A DNA stretch of 49,204 nt from NCBI GenBank assembly GCA_944389145.1, contig CALXLH010000018.1, positions 1-49,204 on the forward strand, read 5' to 3'. The translations under genes were made by a program, and so were the position numbers. How positions within the stretch are numbered: position 1 is the first letter of the stretch; every line of letters starts with the position of its first letter. The notes under the pieces were generated by a model. It saw nothing but the letters and a program-made list of their open reading frames with translations. It was not told the DNA's origin and searched no databases. The stretch comes from an uncultured Spirochaetaceae bacterium (GTDB taxonomy: Bacteria > Spirochaetota > Spirochaetia > Sphaerochaetales > Sphaerochaetaceae). Below are positions 43,118-49,204 of the stretch, piece by piece.

Positions 43118-43170
43118 GAATCAGCTGAATCATCAGGAGAAGCGGAGGCTCCGGATGATTGAACTGATTC
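43118..43170 (+). repeat. Long inverted repeat before the epimerase gene
   Basis: Two 17-bp arms (43118-43134 and 43154-43170) pair at 15 of 17 positions, with an inner GGAG/CTCC stem. The right arm contains most of the second operator. A-rich DNA and the AAGGAGG ribosome site follow at once. Confidence 0.65.
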
Positions 43171-43172
43171 AA
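43159..43172. promoter_or_regulatory. Second LacI-type operator, before the epimerase gene
   Basis: TTGAACTGATTCAA has the same TTGAA/TTCAA arms and 4-bp spacer as the operator at 42032 but lacks the central CG. No separate promoter is evident nearby. Confidence 0.65.
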
Positions 43173-43186
43173 AAAAGGAGGTTGCT

Positions 43187-44455
43187 ATGGATTTCAAGAC
43201 AGTTCGCAAGGAGCTGTTCGATACTCTGCAGAAAGAGATAATACCGTTCTGGCTCAACAACTCTATCGACAAGGAATATGGCGGATATATCACATCTTTC
43301 GATGAGAATGGCCATTTCGATGGTAACGGAATAAAGAATATCGTTACCCAGGCGAGGATGGTCTGGGGCTTCTCGAGGCTCATGCCCTATGCATCAGAGG
43401 AGAACAAGCCCCGGATGAAGGAAGCTGCCGAGTATGGAAAGCGCTTCCTCATCGACAGATTCTGGGATAAGGAATACGGTGGATACTACTGGCTCCTCAA
43501 CAGGGATGGCTCGGTGCATGATGACTCCAAGCTCACCTATGGTGAAGGCTTCGCTGTCTATGCGCTTGCCCAGTGCTATCTGACATATGGGGACAAGGAA
43601 GCGCTTGAGTATGCGGAGAAGGGCTTCGATTATCTCCTCAAGTACAGCGCTGATACGCTCCGCGGCGGTTATTTCGAGAACGTGGAACGCGACTGGACGC
43701 TCTCTCCTGCGGGAAAGGCAGCAGGTGACCGCAAGTCCCTGGATATCCACATGCATCTTCTCGAAGCATATACGACGCTCTATGAGGCAACGGGAAAGGA
43801 AATCCATGGCAGAAGGCTCCGCGAAGTCTATGAGCTCATCGTGCGCCACATGGTCAATGCCGTGGAGGGCTATGGCTACAACCAGTTCGATCTTGAGTTC
43901 AATAAGGTTCCTGCCGTCAACATCCCGCGCACATGGAATGCAGAGCGCGAGAGCAACGAGAAGATCGATACCCCGACCGATACGACAAGCTATGGGCACA
44001 ACGTAGAGCTCAGCTGGCTTGCCGATCTTGCTCTCAAGGTTCTCGGATCACGCACGGAAGAGGACCAGAAGCTTCTCGTGAAGCTTCTCGATCATGCGCT
44101 TGCCCATGGCTATGACTGGGAGCATGGCGGCGTATTCCGCGATGGAGTCGGCACAGGCCCTGCCCTCGTAAGGGACAAGGAATGGTGGCAGAACTTCGAG
44201 TCAATGACCGGCTTCCTCAATGGCTACATGATGACGGGCGACGAGAAGTACTACGATGCCTTCAGTCGCACATGGGATTTCGACAACAGGTATTTCATGA
44301 ACCATGAAGTCGGTGAGAGCAGACAGCTCCTCAGAGAGGATGGCACGCCGCTTGTCGCCAATATCGGGAACCCATGGAAGGGAATCTACCACACGGGCAG
44401 AGCATTCGCAGAGTGCATCGACAGGCTCGACGAGTGCATTGCGAAGGAGGGATGA
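43187..44455 (+). CDS. AGE-family epimerase/isomerase (N-acylglucosamine/cellobiose 2-epimerase type)
   Basis: A 422-residue (alpha/alpha)6-barrel enzyme. Conserved histidines are in place: SLDIHMHLLEAYTTLYE, TTSYGHNVELSWL and WKGIYHTGRAFAE; aromatic stretches such as EYGGYYWLLNRDG line the barrel. Family members epimerise N-acetylglucosamine, cellobiose or mannose at C2, or isomerise mannose to fructose. The motif set looks closest to mannose/cellobiose-type enzymes, but the substrate is not certain. AAAAAAGGAGG precedes the ATG. The ABC importer genes follow directly, so it probably acts on the imported sugar. Confidence 0.87.
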   Translation: MDFKTVRKELFDTLQKEIIPFWLNNSIDKEYGGYITSFDENGHFDGNGIKNIVTQARMVWGFSRLMPYASEENKPRMKEAAEYGKRFLIDRFWDKEYGGYYWLLNRDGSVHDDSKLTYGEGFAVYALAQCYLTYGDKEALEYAEKGFDYLLKYSADTLRGGYFENVERDWTLSPAGKAAGDRKSLDIHMHLLEAYTTLYEATGKEIHGRRLREVYELIVRHMVNAVEGYGYNQFDLEFNKVPAVNIPRTWNAERESNEKIDTPTDTTSYGHNVELSWLADLALKVLGSRTEEDQKLLVKLLDHALAHGYDWEHGGVFRDGVGTGPALVRDKEWWQNFESMTGFLNGYMMTGDEKYYDAFSRTWDFDNRYFMNHEVGESRQLLREDGTPLVANIGNPWKGIYHTGRAFAECIDRLDECIAKEG

Positions 44456-45985
44456 GTGGCAGACAGCATTGTACGCATGGAGCATATCTCCAAGTCATTC
44501 CCGGGCGTAAAGGCGCTTGATGATGTCTCATTCGAGCTGAGGGCCGGAGAGGTCATGGCCCTCCTCGGTGAGAACGGAGCAGGCAAATCGACGCTCATGA
44601 AGATACTCAGCGGCATCTATACCCGCGATGCCGGCGATATCTATCTCTATGGGAATAAGATCGACGTGCTTAATTCGAAAGTCGCTAAGGAGAACGGCAT
44701 TGCGATCATCCATCAGGAGCTCAATATGTGCCAGCATCTCACCGTAGCCGAGAACATGTTCCTCGGGCGTGAGATAGGCAAGGGCTTCCTCATCGACAAG
44801 GGAAAGATGAATGAAGAGGCTGAGAAGGTGCTTTCAAGCCTCCACGTGGATATCTCGCCGAAGACGCTTGTCGGCAACCTGCCTGTATCGAAGCAGCAGA
44901 TGGTAGAGATCGCGAAGGCGCTTTCGGTCAATGCCCGCGTGCTTATCATGGATGAGCCTACCAGCGCTCTCTCCAGCAAGGAGATCGATGATCTCTTCGT
45001 GATCATAAGGAATCTCAGGGCTGCCGGCTGCGGCATCGTCTACATCTCGCATCGCCTCGAGGAACTGAGCCATATCGTAGACCGCGTAACCATCATGCGT
45101 GACGGGCACTTCATCAGCAAAGGCAATTTCTCCGACTACACGATGGACTCGATCATCGCTGATATGGTCGGACGCGAGATCAAGGAGAAGTTTCCCCATG
45201 TTGACTGCAAGCCGGGCAAGACGATATTCGAGGTCAGGCATCTCAATGCTGGACGCATGGTCCGTGACATAAGCCTCTCCGTCCGCGAGGGAGAGATTGT
45301 CGGAATCGCAGGCCTCATGGGCGCCGGACGTACCGAGACTACGAGAGCGATCTTCGGTATCGACCCGAAGGAGAGCGGCCAGATTCTTGTCGACGGCAAG
45401 GAAGTGACGATAAACAAGCCCATCGATGCGATAAAGCACGGCATCGTCCTTGCACCGGAGGACAGGAAGAAGGATGGCCTCTGCACGAAGCTGCCTGTGA
45501 AGCACAATATCTCGCTTCCGAACCTGGACCTTCTTTCAGATAAGATCGGCAAGGTCAGCAGGGGCAAGGAAGATAAGATGACGTCCGATGCGATCAGCAA
45601 CTTCAGCATCAAGGTTGCTTCCCCTGAGGTCGCGGTTGCTAACCTCTCCGGAGGAAACCAGCAGAAGGTCGTTGTCGCTAAGTGGCTTTCCAGGAAGTCC
45701 AGGATTGTCATATTCGACGAACCTACGAGAGGAATCGACGTTGCGGCGAAGGTTGAGATCTACAACCTGATGAACCAGCTCAAGGAGGAGGGAATCGGCG
45801 TTCTCTTCGTCTCATCCGAAATGCCTGAGATCATCGGTGTATCCGACCGCGTGATCGTCATGTGCGATGGACGCATAACAGGCGAGCTGATGAGGGGTGA
45901 GGCAACGCAGGAGAAGATCCTTACGCTTGCAACGCATTTCGAGAATAAATTCGAGGAAAAAGGGGAAGAAGATGGAGAAAACTGA
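44456..45985 (+). CDS. Sugar ABC transporter ATP-binding protein (RbsA/MglA type)
   Basis: A 509-residue double ATPase. Half 1: GENGAGKST, LPVSKQQMVEIAKAL, LIMDEPTSALSS. Half 2: LMGAGRTE, LSGGNQQKVVVAKWL, IFDEPTRGIDVA. The GTG start lies directly after the epimerase stop, with AAGGAGGGATGA upstream. It differs clearly from the ATPase at 29880 in both sequence and base composition, so the two importers are separate systems rather than a recent duplication. Confidence 0.94.
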   Translation: MADSIVRMEHISKSFPGVKALDDVSFELRAGEVMALLGENGAGKSTLMKILSGIYTRDAGDIYLYGNKIDVLNSKVAKENGIAIIHQELNMCQHLTVAENMFLGREIGKGFLIDKGKMNEEAEKVLSSLHVDISPKTLVGNLPVSKQQMVEIAKALSVNARVLIMDEPTSALSSKEIDDLFVIIRNLRAAGCGIVYISHRLEELSHIVDRVTIMRDGHFISKGNFSDYTMDSIIADMVGREIKEKFPHVDCKPGKTIFEVRHLNAGRMVRDISLSVREGEIVGIAGLMGAGRTETTRAIFGIDPKESGQILVDGKEVTINKPIDAIKHGIVLAPEDRKKDGLCTKLPVKHNISLPNLDLLSDKIGKVSRGKEDKMTSDAISNFSIKVASPEVAVANLSGGNQQKVVVAKWLSRKSRIVIFDEPTRGIDVAAKVEIYNLMNQLKEEGIGVLFVSSEMPEIIGVSDRVIVMCDGRITGELMRGEATQEKILTLATHFENKFEEKGEEDGEN

Positions 45986-46988
45986 GACAAAGGTAAGCCT
46001 CAAGAAGAGGATTCTTTCGATAAACGGAATGGGGCAGGTCCTGACCGTCAGCGCAGGCCTTGTTGTTCTGTGCATAGTATTCGGGATAATCAATCCGACA
46101 TTCTTCTCCACGAGGAATATCGGAAACCTCCTGAGGCAGATAGCGCCGTTCATCCTTATCGGCATCGGCCAGTCATACGTACTCATCACCGGCAATATCG
46201 ACCTCTCGATCGGATCGGTGATCGGCATGTCGACGATGCTCAGCGCCACGATGATGACGAAGGGCGTGAATCCATGGGCTGCGGTGTTCATCACGCTTGT
46301 GGCATGTCTTGTCGTCGGTGTCCTCAATGGATACCTCGTAGCAGGATTCAGCATCCCTCCGTTCATCGCAACGCTCGGAACGATGACGATCGCAAGGGGT
46401 ATCGCGCAGATCGCCAACGGCAATTACAACACGAACAGCATCGGCGAAGCAGCTGAAGGCTTCAGGAACTTCTTCTACTATGGGAAGACGCTAGGCATCT
46501 ACAACACGTTCTGGATCGCTATCGTCATCTTCCTCATCTTCAACTTCTACCTGAGCAAGACGAAGACAGGACGCCATATCTACGCAGTAGGAAGCAACAT
46601 CAATGCTGCCAAGCTCTCTGGCGTGAGCGTCACGGCTGTGACGATCAAGGTCTATGTCGTCTCCGCATTCTGCGCAGCCCTCACAGGCTTCACGCAGTGC
46701 GCTTCGGCAGGCATGGGCGCCATGGATGCTGGCAACTCCTATGAGATGTACGCTGTTGCAGCTTCCGTCATCGGCGGCGTTTCCACGCTCGGCGGCCAGG
46801 GTATCCTCTTCGGAACCGTTATCGGCGCAGCCATCTGGGCTGTTCTCCAGAACGGTCTCCAGTTCGCAGGAGCTCCTGTTGCCATCAGGAACATCGTGAT
46901 CGGAATCATCGTCATCATCTCTGTTCTTATAGATATAATCGTAAGAGGACGCGCACCGAAGAAGGGAGCGCATAAGAAATCGAAATAG
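45972..46988 (+). CDS. Sugar ABC transporter permease (RbsC type)
   Basis: A 338-residue inner-membrane protein with several hydrophobic helices and the family motifs YVLITGNIDLSIGSVIGM, VGSNINAAKLSGVSV and AASVIGGVSTLGG. The ATG at 45972 has AGGGGAAG upstream and overlaps the ATPase gene by 14 bp, giving translational coupling. The C-terminus is strongly basic (GRAPKKGAHKKSK), probably cytoplasmic. Confidence 0.93.
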   Translation: MEKTETKVSLKKRILSINGMGQVLTVSAGLVVLCIVFGIINPTFFSTRNIGNLLRQIAPFILIGIGQSYVLITGNIDLSIGSVIGMSTMLSATMMTKGVNPWAAVFITLVACLVVGVLNGYLVAGFSIPPFIATLGTMTIARGIAQIANGNYNTNSIGEAAEGFRNFFYYGKTLGIYNTFWIAIVIFLIFNFYLSKTKTGRHIYAVGSNINAAKLSGVSVTAVTIKVYVVSAFCAALTGFTQCASAGMGAMDAGNSYEMYAVAASVIGGVSTLGGQGILFGTVIGAAIWAVLQNGLQFAGAPVAIRNIVIGIIVIISVLIDIIVRGRAPKKGAHKKSK

Positions 46989-47003
46989 CATTGCCTGGCA
47001 ATG
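46989..47003 (+). repeat. Small hairpin between permease and binding-protein genes
   Basis: CATTGC-CTG-GCAATG, a perfect 6-bp stem directly after the permease stop. It could set a processing site that favours binding-protein mRNA. Confidence 0.4.
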
Positions 47004-47033
47004 TCTATATAAAAACATGAAAAGGAGAAAAGA

Positions 47034-47972
47034 ATGAGTAAGAGAAAAGTTTTGCTTACCGCTCTTGTCATGGCTCTGGCAGCAGTATCAGTGTTCGCCA
47101 GTGGAGCAGCTGAGGATTCCGGAAACTACAGCGTGTACCTCATCACCATGGACCAGATGGACCAGCACTGGGTGAACGTGAACAGAGGCGCAGAGGATGC
47201 AGCTGCAGAGCTCGGTGTTGACCTCACATGGCTTGCTCCTGACGTCAAGGATGATGCCAAGCAGATCGAGTGTATCAACAATGCTGTCGCAGCAGGTGCT
47301 GACTGCATCCTTCTCGCAGCTAACGGACCTGAGGCCTGCGTCGCAGCTCTCAAGGAAGCATCTGAAGCCGGAGTAGAGATCGTCTACGTCGACTCAGCAG
47401 CTAACTTCCCCGGAAGAAGGCTTCTCGCAACTGACAACCGCGCAGGCGGAAAGCAGATCGGCGAAAGGCTCATCCAGGAGCTCACAGCTAAGGGAATCAC
47501 ATCAGGTATGATCGGTGTCATCGGCGTCAACGCAGCTACAGAGTCCTGCAACCAGCGCGAGTATGGTTTCAGGGATGCCTTCGAGGGAACGGATTTCACT
47601 CTCCTCGAGACACAATACTGCCAGGGTGATGCTGCTCAGGCAAAGGATATGGCAGCTAACTTCATCGCACAGGGATGTATCGCTGTCTACGGTGCTAACG
47701 AAGGCTCGACAGTCGGCGTCGGCAACGCAGTTATGGAAGCTGGATCCGGTGTCATCGGCTGCGGTTCCGATTCTTCCGATATGAACCTCTCGCTCGTCGA
47801 GAGAGGCGCTCTCCTCTGCATCATGGCTCAGAACCCGTATGCAATGGGATACGAAGGCGTCAAGAGTGCTGTTGAGGTTCTCTCCAGCGATATGGCTCCT
47901 GAGGCAACGCTTGATCCGTACTATGTCGACACGGGAGTCGAGGTCATCACAAAGGACAACCTTCCGGAGTGA
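47034..47972 (+). CDS. Sugar-binding periplasmic protein (RbsB type)
   Basis: A 312-residue type I binding protein. The signal peptide (KRKVLLTALVMALAAVSVFA) is followed by SGAAEDSG with no lipobox cysteine. Lobes contain DQHWVNVNRGAEDAAAELG, GADCILLAANGPEACV and CIAVYGANEGSTVGVGNA. It supplies the sugar to the permease encoded upstream. AAAAGGAG precedes the ATG. Last gene of the cassette; a terminator-like hairpin follows 25 bp later, interrupted downstream by a group II intron. Confidence 0.93.
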   Translation: MSKRKVLLTALVMALAAVSVFASGAAEDSGNYSVYLITMDQMDQHWVNVNRGAEDAAAELGVDLTWLAPDVKDDAKQIECINNAVAAGADCILLAANGPEACVAALKEASEAGVEIVYVDSAANFPGRRLLATDNRAGGKQIGERLIQELTAKGITSGMIGVIGVNAATESCNQREYGFRDAFEGTDFTLLETQYCQGDAAQAKDMAANFIAQGCIAVYGANEGSTVGVGNAVMEAGSGVIGCGSDSSDMNLSLVERGALLCIMAQNPYAMGYEGVKSAVEVLSSDMAPEATLDPYYVDTGVEVITKDNLPE

Positions 47973-47997
47973 TCGATGATTGCTTAGAAGCAGATGG

Positions 47998-48020
47998 GAC
48001 CGTCGCAAAAAGCGGCGGTC
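47998..48020 (+). terminator. Terminator-like hairpin of the second sugar cassette
   Basis: GACCGTCGC (47998-48006) pairs with GCGGCGGTC (48012-48020) through one T-G wobble around an AAAAA loop. Only TTCTGC follows before the intron begins. Confidence 0.75.
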
Positions 48021-48026
48021 TTCTGC

Positions 48027-49204
48027 GTGTGACTGGCATGGTTCATTGCTAGGGGGTGAGAGACCCTTGAGGGAGTTGCAGTGCTTACCTCTAGCTGAAC
48101 AGCAAGGGTGTCCATCGCGAGGTGGGATCTGAAGGAAGCTGTAGGCAAAGCCACGGGCTTGTGACGAGTGAGGCATTTATGGATGGATGAGTCTGCTGAA
48201 CAGGGCGAAATCCAACACTGCACGGAATCCATGGATGTAGATGCCACAGGCTATATGGGGCGAAAGCAATGAATCTTACCCAGTGAGGTCTCGCCAGCGC
48301 CGAGGCTGCAATATCGCTTATGACAGCGCAGTAACAACGAATGGCGAGAAGTCAGCAGAGGTCATAATACCGCCGAAGATGGATGAGGCGGGAAGGACTG
48401 AACCTAAGTCAGGATGAGTACAGATGGAAGTACCGAAGCAGAAAGACATCCGAAATGAACAGTTAGAACTGGAGCTGTCTCCTGAGGAGGCGACGGAATC
48501 GTCAAAAGAGGAACAGTCGGAGATGAATGCGGAGAAGGAACCGGAGAGAAAATCCAGCGGCGAAAGAGCCATCAGGAATGAAGACATTGTACTCAGGAAT
48601 GAGACAATGGCATTCATCGTCTCATACAAGACGATGGAAGATGCCTTCCGAAAGGTAGCATCCAACAAAGGCTCAGCCGGGGTGGATGGGATGACGTGTG
48701 AGGAACTCATGCCATACTTCCATAAGCACTGGCAGGAGATAAGGGAAGCGCTATTAGGAAGGACATACAAACCCACGCCCGTCAAGAGGGTTGAGATACC
48801 GAAGGATAACGGGAAGACAAGGAGCCTTGGGATACCTACTGTCATAGACAGAGGGGTACAGCAGGCAGTGGCAACGGTACTGTCATGGATATATGAACCG
48901 ATGTTCAGCGACAGCAGTTTCGGATTCAGACCGGGACGGAGTGCCCATGATGCCCTCAGAAGATGCGTACGGTACGCAAATGAGGGGTATGAATGGGTGG
49001 TCGATATGGACTTGGAGAAATACTTTGACACGGTACCGCAGAGCAAGCTGCTTGAGATGGTAAGCCAGACGGTGAAGGACGGAAGGGTCATCTCCCTTCT
49101 CTATAAGTTCATGAAGGCAGGAGTCGTGATGACTGATGGAGTAGTCATAGGCAGTGAGCAGGGCATACCGCAAGGAGGACCTCTTTCGCCGATACTAGCG
49201 AACA
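48027..49204 (+). mobile_element. Group II intron, 5' part (continues past window)
   Basis: The element starts with GTGTGAC at 48027, a group II 5' boundary. About 400 nt of structured domain I-IV RNA follow, including the AGTCAGCAGAGGTCATAATA stretch that typically precedes the intron ORF. The reverse transcriptase gene begins at 48424. Domains V/VI and the 3' boundary lie beyond the window. The insertion point 6 nt after a terminator hairpin is the pattern of group IIC-type introns, though the class was not tested. Confidence 0.85.
48424..49204 (+). CDS. ltrA: Group II intron reverse transcriptase/maturase (3' end outside window)
   Basis: The first 260 codons are visible. After a charged N-terminal extension of about 70 residues comes the RT0/RT1 region (MEDAFRKVASNKGSAGVDGM, then VKRVEIPKDNGKTRSLGIPT), RT2-3 (SSFGFRPGRSAHDAL, VVDMDLEKYFDTV with the first catalytic Asp) and RT4 (GIPQGGPLSPILAN). 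The YADD box and the maturase (X) domain would follow outside. The protein splices the intron and copies it into DNA during mobility. An in-frame TGA 6 bp upstream fixes the ATG at 48424. Confidence 0.93.
   Translation, partial: MEVPKQKDIRNEQLELELSPEEATESSKEEQSEMNAEKEPERKSSGERAIRNEDIVLRNETMAFIVSYKTMEDAFRKVASNKGSAGVDGMTCEELMPYFHKHWQEIREALLGRTYKPTPVKRVEIPKDNGKTRSLGIPTVIDRGVQQAVATVLSWIYEPMFSDSSFGFRPGRSAHDALRRCVRYANEGYEWVVDMDLEKYFDTVPQSKLLEMVSQTVKDGRVISLLYKFMKAGVVMTDGVVIGSEQGIPQGGPLSPILAN

Noticed and set aside
29880-47972. The two ABC importers as a recent tandem duplication
   Set aside because: Gene order is similar, but sequences, base composition, regulators and operators differ clearly.
1-49204. 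CRISPR arrays, rRNA or tRNA genes
   Set aside because: No regularly spaced repeats, rRNA-like segments or tRNA cloverleafs were seen on reading through; a dedicated scan was not possible.

Overview
The window looks like a chromosome segment from a gut-type spirochaete (Sphaerochaeta/Treponema-like; an inference). The evidence is sugar-binding proteins with signal peptides ending in FARGAAE/FASGAAE and no lipobox cysteine, a sigma-like regulator of a type I associate with spirochaetes, a periplasmic FecR-like/outer-membrane barrel protein, and compact gene order in which convergent genes overlap by 20-35 bp. No rRNA, tRNA or CRISPR array was found. Two kinds of translation start coexist. Many genes have a good Shine-Dalgarno site, but at least six have a -10 box 6-8 nt before the ATG and no Shine-Dalgarno site, so they are probably leaderless.

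Layout. 1-2961: a Sel1-repeat protein facing a leftward pair (HTH protein, then VWA protein). 3093-8491: carbamate kinase, a DUF4105 membrane protein divergent from recO-recJ, then rpsU with a clear terminator. 8511-10909: an orphan IS200/IS605-type element carrying an intact-looking TnpB, lying between a MerR-like regulator that has lost its N-terminus and a DUF4097 lipoprotein. 11094-16255: serA-serC-Lrp/AsnC, then a dihydroorotate-dehydrogenase-like protein, an acyltransferase and a lipoprotein. 16233-26474, mostly leftward: FecR-like/barrel protein with mutL, HD hydrolase with a TtcA-type protein, an oligoendopeptidase, rdgB and the sigma-like protein.

26622-37394 is a visibly AT-richer block: a LacI-family regulator with a histidine phosphatase, divergent from an eight-gene sugar operon (Gfo/Idh/MocA protein, ABC ATPase, permease, binding protein, TIM-barrel isomerase, PfkB kinase, allulose/tagatose 3-epimerase-like protein, GatZ-like protein). 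Two exact reverse-complement copies of a CACGTG-centred 12-mer sit at its two promoters and are the probable operators. The set suggests uptake of an uncommon ketose or polyol and conversion toward fructose 6-phosphate. There is no GatY aldolase partner for the GatZ-like protein.

37646-41798 is the leftward tig-clpP-clpX-nrnA operon. 42059-47972 is a second sugar cassette: LacI regulator, AGE-family epimerase, ABC ATPase, permease and binding protein. It has a TTGAA-N4-TTCAA operator at the promoter and a second copy before the epimerase gene, where it forms part of a long inverted repeat. The window ends in a group II intron that begins 6 nt after the terminator-like hairpin of this cassette; its reverse transcriptase gene runs off the end.
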